From NCBI GenBank assembly GCA_009775195.1, contig VSPF01000010.1:1-30431 (forward strand): a stretch of 30,431 bases of DNA, given 5' to 3'. Numbering within the stretch: the first letter of the stretch is position 1; each line of letters opens with the position of its first letter. Under the pieces are notes generated by a model, which saw only the letters and a program-made list of their open reading frames with translations, was not told where the DNA came from and made no database searches. A program made the translations under genes and the position numbers. This stretch comes from Muribaculaceae bacterium. GTDB lineage: Bacteria > Bacteroidota > Bacteroidia > Bacteroidales > Muribaculaceae. This document shows, piece by piece, positions 23,178 to 30,431 of this stretch.

Positions 23178-24854
23178 TTATTTAAACAGCTCCCAACCGT
23201 TATCTCTTGAATAACAAATTTTTCCTTGAGCACGGAGTTTTGAAAGCAAGTTTTTAATTTTTGCAAGCTTTTGAACTTTGTTTAAGTTTTCAGGAAGTTT
23301 GTCAAATAGAAAATCAACAAAGAATTGTTTCTTCAATGGTCCGTGTTGTCGCAAAGCATTAAGTATTGCTTCTTGATAATAATCTTCACTCAGCCCTCGC
23401 ATTTTTGTGTATTCTACTTCGGAATGAGTGATTTTAGCTACCTGTTTGCTGATATATATATTGGGTTTACGTCCCTCTATCAAATGCTTTTTTCTCAAAA
23501 GAAGAATGGCCTCATCCGATATAGACTGATGCTTTTGAACCTTGTCTAAAAGATATACAGTTGACAAATCAAGATTTGTTGAATTCATTAACATAATACT
23601 GTAATCCATGTTAATGATATTTCCAGGTATTATAAGTTTTACTGAATCAGGATTAGATGTATCATATTCAGGCATAGGTAGATAACTTTTGCGCTGTCTT
23701 TCGAACATCCAGTGTATGCCTAAGCCTCGAGTATCTATCATCTTGATATTTAACATCGCATTTACTAAAAATGGGTTACGATATCTACGTGGTGTTTTCC
23801 TTCCTTCGATATAATCTTCATATCTACCTTCAAAAAATGAACCGCCATTCTCAAATAATAATCTATCAGGTTCTTCTGTTACAACAATTCTTTCATCTTT
23901 TAAATAATCTTGATGAGCAATGCAGTTGTGTAACCCTTCGAGAATATTGCGGGTATCATATTTCCAAATCTCAGCAGGGATAAGCGATGTATTAGGGTAT
24001 ATCTTGAATTGATAATTTCTTATTTTGCCCAATACCTTCGATGTAGATATAATAAAAGGAATATCAAACACTTCTCCTGGAGATTCTGTCGGTGTGTTTA
24101 GTTGCCAGACAATCTGGGCTATATGTCCTATTTTGTGTCTTGATTCAGGGCGTCCAAGCAGAAGCAGGGCTGTCCTTGTGATTTTCCCGTCAATTGTTAT
24201 TTTGGCACGGTCAAGGAAAGTTTCTAAAGTCCAATTGTCTACATCTTCCGAAATATCGGGATTACGTTCTTTATAGCCTTGTTTTGCAATGGCGATAGCC
24301 TCCGGGTGCAAATCGTTAATGGTTGCATCAGAAATGACTTCGGCACTCCAGTCTCGCCGTGAATTATATATTTGCCGCATCCACTCTGGGTAATTGCGCA
24401 AATCGGTTTTACAACTATCGACCCTCACATACGCTTTCCCCATAAAGTATGTCGGTTCTTCACGTGCTGCCGGAATCTTAAAGACAACTATTCGTTTTCC
24501 ATTATTTGATGTAAAGATATCAATACTGAAATTGATTTTTGGGGTGACATACTGCCTGAGACCCAATTCAAGATATTGGTTGGGACTTTTTGTGGATTTA
24601 TCTAATCTAAATGAAAATTTTTGAGAATAAGGGTCAAATGAACTGCCTATTAATTCTAAACTTTTGTCATCAATACCGAAAAAAAGGTAGCCATAATCTT
24701 CATTATCCAATGTGGCGCCGTTGGATAAAGCAGAGATATATTCGCCTAAGGCGTTGGCATCTTGATAATTGCTTTTAAATTCAATATATCGACATTCTTT
24801 CCTTTGTTTTGCGATTAGACTATCAAGTAAATCTGCGTATTGCTGTTCGGTCAT
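23178..24854 (-). CDS. Schlafen AlbA_2 domain protein with GHKL-like ATP-binding region
   Basis: The product has 558 residues. The N-terminal AlbA_2 (Schlafen-like) domain (about 15-150) shows CRYIEFKSNYQDANALGEYI (E25, K27) and YGYLFFGIDDKS. The middle (about 290-415) resembles the HATPase_c_4 part of such proteins: ILEGLHNCIAHQDYLKDERI, then DRLLFENGGSF, then DTRGLGIHWMF. The C-terminal 130 residues look like winged-helix DNA-binding segments (ISDEAILLLRKKHLI; ALRQHGPLKKQFFVDFL). Relatives are often annotated as RecG-like or putative DNA-binding transcriptional regulators; biochemical roles are poorly known, and some Schlafen-type proteins act on RNA or in defence. The gene is clearly AT-rich between GC-rich neighbours and follows rnhA by only 24 nt, suggesting acquisition. 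No other defence gene is adjacent. Confidence 0.82.
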   Translation of the reverse strand: MTEQQYADLLDSLIAKQRKECRYIEFKSNYQDANALGEYISALSNGATLDNEDYGYLFFGIDDKSLELIGSSFDPYSQKFSFRLDKSTKSPNQYLELGLRQYVTPKINFSIDIFTSNNGKRIVVFKIPAAREEPTYFMGKAYVRVDSCKTDLRNYPEWMRQIYNSRRDWSAEVISDATINDLHPEAIAIAKQGYKERNPDISEDVDNWTLETFLDRAKITIDGKITRTALLLLGRPESRHKIGHIAQIVWQLNTPTESPGEVFDIPFIISTSKVLGKIRNYQFKIYPNTSLIPAEIWKYDTRNILEGLHNCIAHQDYLKDERIVVTEEPDRLLFENGGSFFEGRYEDYIEGRKTPRRYRNPFLVNAMLNIKMIDTRGLGIHWMFERQRKSYLPMPEYDTSNPDSVKLIIPGNIINMDYSIMLMNSTNLDLSTVYLLDKVQKHQSISDEAILLLRKKHLIEGRKPNIYISKQVAKITHSEVEYTKMRGLSEDYYQEAILNALRQHGPLKKQFFVDFLFDKLPENLNKVQKLAKIKNLLSKLRAQGKICYSRDNGWELFK

Positions 24855-24878
24855 TGTTTGATGTCTGATTATAGATTT

Positions 24879-25547
24879 TCACTTTCTGCCGAAGTCGGCG
24901 GGGATTTCGCCCCATTCTTCGGTGGGCCATTTTATGATGGGGTTGCGGATTGGGCCGTTGGCGGCAAGCCATGCGTCGGCACGCGCAAGCAGGGCCAGGG
25001 TCTTCTCGGTCTTGGGCGTGGCGGCGAGCGTGGTCTTCGAATGTCCCCGTTTGAGCCACGCAAGGGTGTTGCGCGAGTCGGTGTAGATGGGGGTGGTGAA
25101 ATCGCCCTCGCGAGCAAGCAGGGCCGCAAGGTGTATCATGGCGAGGTATTCGGCTATGTTGTTGGTGCCCGTAAGCGGCTGGTTGGCACCGATATGGAAC
25201 ACCTCGCTGCCGTCGGCCACGCGCACGGCACGGTATTCCATACGGCCCGGGTTGCCGGCGCAGGCCCCGTCGACGGCGATGGCGTCGAGGCGTATGCCCG
25301 GCAGGGTGGTGTAGTCGCGCGGCGCCAGGGGATTGTAGTCGGGCTTGCGCTGTATGAGTGCGCGTATGAGCCCGAGTTGTTCGCGTGGGTCGCCGCGAAA
25401 TGCCGCCGTGGCATCGTCGATGTCGTCGTATGACTTGTATTTCGCGCCCGGGAAATGGTCGATTTGCTCCTGGGCATCAGTCCAGTTGTCATAGATGCCC
25501 GGGTTGCGGCCCTCCCACACGACATAAAACTTGCGGCGCTGTGTCAT
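24879..25547 (-). CDS. rnhA: Ribonuclease HI with N-terminal hybrid-binding domain
   Basis: The product has 222 residues. It degrades the RNA strand of RNA/DNA hybrids. An N-terminal RNase H hybrid-binding domain (about 5-50, KFYVVWEGRNPGIYDNWTDA) precedes the catalytic domain. The acidic residues are all visible: D in AIAVDGACAGNPGRMEY, E in NNIAEYLAMI, D in IYTDSRNTLAWLK, and the last D in EIPADFGRK. I use the ATG at 25547. The longer frame to 25781 lies inside the alanine-dehydrogenase-like gene and gives unlikely arginine-rich sequence. The start overlaps that gene's stop by 4 nt (ATGA), so translation is coupled. No functional link between the two genes is obvious. Confidence 0.93.
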   Translation of the reverse strand: MTQRRKFYVVWEGRNPGIYDNWTDAQEQIDHFPGAKYKSYDDIDDATAAFRGDPREQLGLIRALIQRKPDYNPLAPRDYTTLPGIRLDAIAVDGACAGNPGRMEYRAVRVADGSEVFHIGANQPLTGTNNIAEYLAMIHLAALLAREGDFTTPIYTDSRNTLAWLKRGHSKTTLAATPKTEKTLALLARADAWLAANGPIRNPIIKWPTEEWGEIPADFGRK

Positions 25548-26719
25548 GAGAATTGCAGGAATAGGTTGATGTCGACCGCGCGTATGCCCAAGAGCCTTGC
25601 CACGCGGCGGTTGACGCACTTGCCAAGGAACGTGAATGCTGCCGACCTGAGCCCGGCGTTGATTTTGAGGGCGTTGGCCACGCCGTCGCATACGAGTATG
25701 TCGTCGAGCATGGTCACGAAGGTATTGCTCAGTGCCATGGCCACGGTTCGTGGCACGGCGTTTCCGGCATTGACATAGCATAGGCGCGTGGGCCCCGACG
25801 TGTTGTCGGACGGCGAGGCAAGGTCGAGGTCGATAATCTGAAGCGACGGGAAGGCCGACCCGGGCGTCGACGTGAGGTCGAAGCAGATTACGCCGCGTTT
25901 CATCACGCCCGTCAGCGATGCATCGACTATGCCGGCACGCCCGGCGGCATCGGTCGACACCACGATGTCGGCACTGCGCAACGCGCTCTCGAACACTCGC
26001 GGGTGGAGGGCCGACCCGGTCACGCCCGGCCCTAAGAGGCGCAGGGCCTCGCGCAGGCGGTAGATGTTGTTGTCAAATATGTTTACGATGGCACCGAGGC
26101 CCTTTGCTGTCTGGGCCGCCGAAATCGCCGCCATGTCGGCTCCGACGACCATTACCTCGCAGGGCACCACGCCGGCAACGCCGCCCAGCAGTATGCCCTT
26201 GCCGTGGACGGCATCAGCAAGCAGCGACGAGGCAATCGCTATGGCCGCGCGGCCGTCGATTTCCTTGAGTATGTCGGCAAAGGGGAAGCGCCCGGCATCG
26301 TCGGTGAGCAGTTCGAGGGCAAGGGCTATCACGTGGCGGCGCAGGAGTATGCGCAGCACCTCGGCGTCGCCCTCGTCGGCATGCATGAAGGTAAGCAGCA
26401 GCGACCCGCGTTTTATCATGCGCGCGTCGGCGGTGTCGAGGGCCGGGAGATAGACGATGATGTCGGCCGCAAGGGTGGCGGCACGCTCGGTGATTTCGAC
26501 ACCGCAACGGGCATAGGCATTGTCGCCGTAGTGTATGTGCTCGGCGGCGCCGCGCTCCATCTTCACCCTGAAACCGCGTGCCACGAGCATGCCGGCACCC
26601 TCGGGAGTGAGGGGGAAGCGGTGGTCGAGCATGCCGCGCGAGGCCGGCAGGCCGATGACAGCCTGACGTGTGACCGTGGTGGCTTTTAGTACTTCTTCTA
26701 ATGGTATCGGTGCGTCCAC
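25544..26719 (-). CDS. ald: Alanine dehydrogenase/transhydrogenase-like protein, divergent
   Basis: The product has 391 residues from a GTG at 26719; no in-frame ATG is nearby. Family features are GMLDHRFPLTPEGAGMLVARG, LLTFMHAD (the catalytic His segment, LFTYLH in the family), GKGILLGGVAGV and KGLGAIVNIFDNNIYRLRE, and ALSNTFVTML. These match the Bacteroidetes alanine dehydrogenase group, which normally catalyses NAD-dependent interconversion of alanine and pyruvate. Two positions are odd. The segment usually reading DIILKV, with the substrate-binding Lys, reads DIIVYLPAL here. The NAD-binding GAGTVA reads GADMAA, losing the central glycine. Activity or cofactor use may therefore differ. rnhA is coupled downstream. 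The family call is firm, the enzymatic function is not. Confidence 0.75.
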   Translation of the reverse strand: MDAPIPLEEVLKATTVTRQAVIGLPASRGMLDHRFPLTPEGAGMLVARGFRVKMERGAAEHIHYGDNAYARCGVEITERAATLAADIIVYLPALDTADARMIKRGSLLLTFMHADEGDAEVLRILLRRHVIALALELLTDDAGRFPFADILKEIDGRAAIAIASSLLADAVHGKGILLGGVAGVVPCEVMVVGADMAAISAAQTAKGLGAIVNIFDNNIYRLREALRLLGPGVTGSALHPRVFESALRSADIVVSTDAAGRAGIVDASLTGVMKRGVICFDLTSTPGSAFPSLQIIDLDLASPSDNTSGPTRLCYVNAGNAVPRTVAMALSNTFVTMLDDILVCDGVANALKINAGLRSAAFTFLGKCVNRRVARLLGIRAVDINLFLQFS

Positions 26720-26797
26720 TATGATTGGTTTTTTAAGTTTAAGGGTTAATGTTTAAAAGTGAGCCGCTAAGATAAAAGTACATAAAGTCAACAAGTC

Positions 26798-26845
26798 AAA
26801 AAAAGGACATAAATATTTTTGTGTCTTTTGTCTATATGTCTTTTT
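26798..26845 (-). terminator. AT-rich hairpin after aroK
   Basis: In the minus transcript AAAAAGACATA can pair with TATGTCCTTTTT (one bulge), ending in a run of seven Ts. The first arm overlaps the aroK stop codon. GACATAAAGG-type text of this sort also appears at the truncated BspA-like start (about 6180-6200), so it may be a common intergenic motif. Confidence 0.4.
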
Positions 26846-27410
26846 ATTTCCTCTTATCCGCATTGTGCCAACCTTTAACCATTAACATAAATTTTTCTAC
26901 GCTGTCGGCAATCTGCTCCTCGTCTTCGAGGCGGTTAGAGTCGAAGGTTAGGTGTGCGCGGCTGTAGTGCGCCTCGCGCTTGGCCTTGAGAGCGGCAATC
27001 TGCTGCCGCAGGGCGTCGCTGTCGTCGAGCAGCTTGTCGACGAGGGGCCGCTGACCACGGGCGAGGCGCAGGCGGCGGATGGTCACATCGTCGTCGGCAA
27101 CGAGCCACACAACCGTGCCCGTGGCGAGCATAAAGTCCATATTGCCCCCCTGGCAGGGGGTGCCGCCGCCGCAGGCTATTATGGCCCCTGGCTCCGAAAA
27201 CTTCCGCAGGGCCTCCGACTCGAGGGCGCGGAACGCCGCCTCGCCGTCGTGCTCGAAAATTTCGGGGATTGTCTTGTGTGCCATCGCCTCTACGGCTTCA
27301 TCGAGGTCTACGAAGCGATGCCCCGGCATGCGTGATGTCAGGGCCTCGCCAAGTGTCGTCTTGCCGCAGGCCATAAAGCCGATGAGGTAGAGCGGCGTGC
27401 CGGGGCGCAT
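26844..27410 (-). CDS. aroK: Shikimate kinase
   Basis: The product has 188 residues. It phosphorylates shikimate with ATP in the chorismate pathway. Visible are the P-loop GFMACGKTTLG (11-21), the shikimate-binding D-x-D/R region FVDLDEAVE with the following FEHDGEAAFRALE (family form E..FR..E), ACGGGTP (GGG substrate loop), and the lid region LRLARGQRPLVDK with the conserved RPL. The start overlaps the mscL stop by one nucleotide (TAATG), so it is translationally coupled to mscL. It ends at an AT-rich hairpin. Confidence 0.95.
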   Translation of the reverse strand: MRPGTPLYLIGFMACGKTTLGEALTSRMPGHRFVDLDEAVEAMAHKTIPEIFEHDGEAAFRALESEALRKFSEPGAIIACGGGTPCQGGNMDFMLATGTVVWLVADDDVTIRRLRLARGQRPLVDKLLDDSDALRQQIAALKAKREAHYSRAHLTFDSNRLEDEEQIADSVEKFMLMVKGWHNADKRK

Positions 27411-27838
27411 TATTTCTTGCTCAACAAGTCGCGGATTTCGGTGAGAAGTTTCACTTCTTCGGCAGGCTCGGCAGGAGCAGCCGGGGCCTCGGGTTCGGGC
27501 TCGGGCTGACGTTTGAGCTTATTCATGAACTTGATGGCCACGAAGATGCAGAATGCGATGATGACGAAGTCGAAAATCGTCTGTACGAATGCGCCCCAGG
27601 TGATAGCCACCTCGGGGGTGACGATTTCCTCGCCTTGTTTGACACCTTCCTGGATTACCCACTTGTAGTCTGAGAAATTGATGCCGCCGGTAAGCATGCC
27701 GATGGCGGGCATGATGATGTCGTTGACAAGCGACGTCACGATTTTGCCGAAAGCGGCACCGATAATCACGCCGACGGCCATGTCGACCACGTTGCCTCGC
27801 ATGGCAAACTCCTTGAACTCGTTGAGAAATTTCTTCAT
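27410..27838 (-). CDS. mscL: Large-conductance mechanosensitive channel MscL
   Basis: The product has 142 residues. It is an inner-membrane pentameric channel that opens on membrane tension to release solutes in osmotic downshock. The N-terminal helix FLNEFKEFAMRGNVVDMAVG and TM1 (about 14-45, VGVIIGAAFGKIVTSLVND) match the family closely. TM2 is about residues 80-107 (WGAFVQTIFDFVIIAFCIFV), followed by the basic MNKLKR. A proline/glutamate-rich linker and a C-terminal helix, VKLLTEIRDLLSKK, complete it. A perfect -7 box (27863-27870) lies 25 nt upstream. Confidence 0.97.
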   Translation of the reverse strand: MKKFLNEFKEFAMRGNVVDMAVGVIIGAAFGKIVTSLVNDIIMPAIGMLTGGINFSDYKWVIQEGVKQGEEIVTPEVAITWGAFVQTIFDFVIIAFCIFVAIKFMNKLKRQPEPEPEAPAAPAEPAEEVKLLTEIRDLLSKK

Positions 27839-27862
27839 ATTTCGGGTTTTTAGTTATAATCG

Positions 27863-27870
27863 CAAAGATA
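27863..27870 (-). promoter_or_regulatory. -7 box ahead of mscL-aroK
   Basis: TATCTTTG on the minus strand matches the TAnnTTTG consensus exactly. I do not see a TTTG at the expected -33 spacing, so this is weaker than the other promoters called here. Confidence 0.4.
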
Positions 27871-27985
27871 TAAAAAAAACGCGATTTTTTACTCTTGGTT
27901 CATAAGAAAGTCAAAATAGAAACTATTTTTTGTGGCTAAAACGCGATTTTGAGTATTTATAGGCGTTCCTGAACCCCATAAGATA

Positions 27986-28048
27986 AGTATCCTCGCAGAG
28001 AATGTAACCTGCATGTTCTTTGCCGGTTGCATCATCTCCGAGGATACT
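27986..28048 (-). terminator. Long hairpin after the lipoprotein gene
   Basis: AGTATCCTCG (27986-27995) pairs with CGAGGATACT (28039-28048). After a short internal loop, ATGTAACC (28002-28009) pairs with GGTTGCAT (28025-28032) with one G-U, around a 15-nt loop. It lies 56 nt after the lipoprotein stop. The minus-strand arm CCTCGGAGATGATGCAA is close to CCTCGGAGAGGACGCAA in the hairpin at 5192-5244. Confidence 0.6.
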
Positions 28049-28104
28049 CGTGGATTATTATTCCTGATATACTTTCTTGTCCTTCGTGGTTTCTCAAATG
28101 AGCG

Positions 28105-29577
28105 TCAGCTCAGAAGCAGCAGGTTGAAGCTCTTTATGTTGGGATATGAGAACGTCAGTTCCGATTTGCCGTTGGTAAGGTCAAAGGTGAGGACGCAGTT
28201 GTAGCTGTCGGTGCGGCGCACACCGTGGATTATCAGACGCCCTGACTGATAATCTTCTTCGATAGATTCCACGTCTACGCCTGCAAGGTCTATATCCAGG
28301 CTTCCGGTTTGTTGTTTGGCGGGGTCTATCCACCAGACTTTACCTCCGCGAGCCCCCTTTGGGATATCGACAATCCATGCGCGGCCATTGAATATGGCGT
28401 GTGGGATTAGCCCGATATTATCTCTGAGGAATTTGATTGGCGAACCCATATCTACCCATTTGTCGGTGCTGGAATTATATACAAGATATGCTCGGCTGGT
28501 ACCCGGCTTACTGATTTCAACGAGAAGGTTGTCGCCGATGGCAGCCCCGCCGTATAGCGTCGTTTCGTGCAATTCATCGATAATATGCTGGGTGGCTCCT
28601 TGGCTGAATGTGACTTGTCCCGCTTGGTTCCCCACGTTGATTTTCATGATACCGATGAAGTTTTCGATGAAGCTTTTATTGGCATCATTTTGGGTGTAGT
28701 AAGATTCGCGCACAAGGGCAACGGGCGAACCATTAAGCCAGATGAAGGCTTTATAGTTACCGTTGACGGATGGTCCCGACATCTGGTGGGTGGTCTGGAT
28801 ATTTGATAATTCAGGAATGGCATGGCTTGCCAGATAGTCATAGCCGCTATTGGGGAAGAGCACGGCCATGTCGGGGGCCAGGCCCGGGTCTGCGGAGAAA
28901 ATCAGACCTGATGAGGTAGTGTTTACACTGGTGTGGTAGCCTGATACGCCGTAGAAACCTTGGCCGTTGTTGAGCTGGGTGAATGTGGCTTTTTTGTCGG
29001 CGATGGTAATGCGACCCACGTTGGCAGGGCTATTAATATCGTAAATCAGCAACGAACCGTCAGACGCTTCATAAAAGCATGGCACCGAGTTCGTGGCTGG
29101 GAATGCATCTATCACACGGGAAATATCATAGATATCACCGTTAAGTTTGTGGATAAGGAGATGCGAGGCTCCAACTGACGCTATGGCGCCGTCTTCGTCG
29201 AAATATGTGCAGTTATACAAGAATATGTAGTTTTTCGAACACGATTGAATTATCCCGGGGTAGACTGTGAGCGAATGTTGGGTTTCGATTTTGTTGCCGT
29301 CTTCATCGGTAGTGTAATAGATGGCTACCATCGAAACTTTGCCGTCGGAGCCTAACTTATATAGTCCGGGGCGGTCGAATTCTCCATCAATGGAGCGAGA
29401 GTCGTTATCGCCGTTATAAACTATCAGTGCGCTTGCGTTTTGGATGTTGGTTTTTGCCGGATGCCTATTTGTTTGTTGTTGATTATCTCCAGGCTCGTCA
29501 GAGGAGCAGCTTGTGCCTAATAAGGTCATACACAGACTTATAAGCAAAGCAAATAAGGGAGGGGTAATTTTTTTCAT
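28105..29577 (-). CDS. Surface-type lipoprotein of unknown function
   Basis: The product has 490 residues from the ATG at 29577. The in-frame ATG at 29604 lies within the -7 box. The signal peptide ends in a lipobox, LLGTSC, and the lipid cysteine is followed by SSDEPGD. An S-D-E type signal after the cysteine resembles the export signals that send Bacteroidetes lipoproteins to the cell surface (inference here). The rest is beta-rich with recurring motifs such as LIVYNGDNDS, SLLIYDINSPANVGRI, YLVYNSSTDKWVD and KVWWIDPAK, suggesting a beta-propeller-like fold; I recognise no named family. It is monocistronic, with its own promoter and a hairpin terminator. No susC/susD pair is visible in the window. 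Confidence 0.8.
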   Translation of the reverse strand: MKKITPPLFALLISLCMTLLGTSCSSDEPGDNQQQTNRHPAKTNIQNASALIVYNGDNDSRSIDGEFDRPGLYKLGSDGKVSMVAIYYTTDEDGNKIETQHSLTVYPGIIQSCSKNYIFLYNCTYFDEDGAIASVGASHLLIHKLNGDIYDISRVIDAFPATNSVPCFYEASDGSLLIYDINSPANVGRITIADKKATFTQLNNGQGFYGVSGYHTSVNTTSSGLIFSADPGLAPDMAVLFPNSGYDYLASHAIPELSNIQTTHQMSGPSVNGNYKAFIWLNGSPVALVRESYYTQNDANKSFIENFIGIMKINVGNQAGQVTFSQGATQHIIDELHETTLYGGAAIGDNLLVEISKPGTSRAYLVYNSSTDKWVDMGSPIKFLRDNIGLIPHAIFNGRAWIVDIPKGARGGKVWWIDPAKQQTGSLDIDLAGVDVESIEEDYQSGRLIIHGVRRTDSYNCVLTFDLTNGKSELTFSYPNIKSFNLLLLS

Positions 29578-29601
29578 TATAAATAAGTTTGATATTCTAT
29601 G

Positions 29602-29632
29602 CAAAGTTATTAAAAAATCGCATTTTTCGCAA
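29602..29632 (-). promoter_or_regulatory. Promoter of the lipoprotein gene
   Basis: A perfect -7 box TAACTTTG (29602-29609) is followed upstream, after 20 nt, by TTG (29630-29632). It gives a leader of about 18 nt and supports the start codon at 29577. Confidence 0.6.
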
Positions 29633-29704
29633 CAGTCGCCGCTGAGTGTCCAAAATTCCTATTTCAATGCCTGGGCAAACTCTATGATTTTTGCGCTATA
29701 CGGT

Positions 29705-30431
29705 TCACAATATCTCGACTTTGACTACTTCTTCGCCGGGGGTGGTGTCGGCTTCGGCGGGGAAGTAGACGGGCATGTCGGGCTGCAGGGGCAAGACTCT
29801 GAGTTCGAGCTCTGTGCAGTCGTCGGGCAAGCGCCACAGGCCGTAGACAAACGGACGGCCGTAGTAGAAATTGTCGTCGAGCAACTTGCCATTGCAATAT
29901 AGCCGCGCCACGTCGCCGCGATATTCGATTTTGAGCAGTCTGCCCACCCTGTCGGCCGGTGCCGGGAGGGTGCTGATTACATATCTGGCCGCGTTGTCGA
30001 AGTCGCTGTCGCAGGGGGCTTCGGCAGCATTGCGGGCACCGATGGTGATTTTTCGCGGTGCGCCGGCCTCGGCTACCTTGGTGATTGTAGGCTGCTGCAC
30101 GCTCGGGAGGGGTGCCTCGTCGGCAAGGAACAACCGCTCGGCCTCGGCAGAGGTCAGCAAGTAGATATTGCCATAGACCGGCTTGTCGGGGCCGAAGGCC
30201 TTCACGTTTTTGAGCACCTTCTTGCCGATGGCGATTTCGGTGGGTATGCCGGGTATTTGCTCCAGATATATTTTGCCGTCGCGCCGGGCTGTGAGCTGCG
30301 CCGTGGCATAGCGTATGCCGGCGCTGTTGACGGGGAATCTGCACACCGCCCCGGCCGGGATGGTCATTGGCTTCGCCGGGAATCTCACTCCGCATCCATC
30401 GACCTGCACACCCGTCGTGGCCGACAGGTTT
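29705..30431 (-). CDS. Probable beta-galactosidase (GH35-like), C-terminal part
   Basis: About 241 residues, open to the window edge, so the N-terminal catalytic domain is not visible. The last 100 residues, with LLKIEYRGDVARLYCNGKLLDD, NFYYGRPFVYGLWRL, and then LELRVLPLQPDMPVYFPAEA, resemble the C-terminal jelly-roll domains of Bacteroidales GH35 beta-galactosidases as I recall them. The earlier part (NLSATTGVQVDGCGVRFPAK, then IPAGAVCRFPVN) fits a beta-domain with a substituted sugar-binding role. With no catalytic residues in view, another glycoside hydrolase with a similar accessory end is possible. It is transcribed toward the lipoprotein gene on the same strand, about 70 nt ahead of the lipoprotein promoter. 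Confidence 0.55.
   Translation of the reverse strand, partial: NLSATTGVQVDGCGVRFPAKPMTIPAGAVCRFPVNSAGIRYATAQLTARRDGKIYLEQIPGIPTEIAIGKKVLKNVKAFGPDKPVYGNIYLLTSAEAERLFLADEAPLPSVQQPTITKVAEAGAPRKITIGARNAAEAPCDSDFDNAARYVISTLPAPADRVGRLLKIEYRGDVARLYCNGKLLDDNFYYGRPFVYGLWRLPDDCTELELRVLPLQPDMPVYFPAEADTTPGEEVVKVEIL

Noticed and set aside
1..30431. CRISPR arrays, insertion sequences, transposases, integrases, rRNA
   Set aside because: Looked for regularly spaced direct repeats, DDE or tyrosine-recombinase motifs and rRNA-like sequence; none were seen, so no mobile gene is claimed despite the repeats.

Overview
The window looks like a chromosomal segment from a gut member of the order Bacteroidales, most likely Muribaculaceae-like. 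The reasons are the rimP-nusA-infB order, several promoters of the Bacteroidetes form TTTG-N18-20-TAnnTTTG, secreted proteins ending in a short type IX secretion-like tail (EYYNLQG..RV....G.YIRRQG..KV.IR), BspA-like leucine-rich repeat proteins, a lipoprotein with a CSSDE start after its lipid cysteine, and high coding GC interrupted by AT-rich islands. The taxonomic call is inference from these features only.

Layout. 1-2450: the rimP-nusA-infB translation/transcription operon (minus), with a clear promoter and a leader hairpin. 2450-6340: a disturbed region with one BspA-like gene split by two frameshifts, a second that has lost its 5' end, a duplicated 3' end shared by both, several palindromes, a 268-bp element that folds end to end (possible structured RNA), and tRNA-Cys with its own promoter and terminator. 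6480-14090: a tightly coupled three-gene minus operon encoding an M6 metalloprotease and two large modular secreted proteins. It is divergently transcribed from a 1115-residue secreted protein (14237-17584, plus).

17720-20750: a four-domain sulfur-handling flavoprotein (CoA-disulfide reductase-like, rhodanese, TusA and DsrE-like parts) followed by a MarR-type regulator. A perfect 14-bp palindrome overlaps the predicted -7 box and is a candidate operator. 20954-22987: glycogen branching enzyme. 23178-24854: an AT-rich, probably acquired gene with Schlafen AlbA_2 and GHKL-like parts. 24879-26719: a coupled pair of alanine-dehydrogenase-like protein and RNase HI. 26844-27838: mscL-aroK, joined by a 1-nt overlap. 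28105-29577: a surface-type lipoprotein of unknown function. 29705-end: the C-terminal part of a probable beta-galactosidase that runs off the window.

Most of the window is ordinary housekeeping and secreted-protein content. The parts that best deserve a second look are the long self-complementary element at 4774-5041, the homopolymer-associated breaks in the BspA-like gene, the candidate MarR operator, the hairpin directly ahead of rimP, and the alanine-dehydrogenase homologue whose cofactor and catalytic motifs look eroded.
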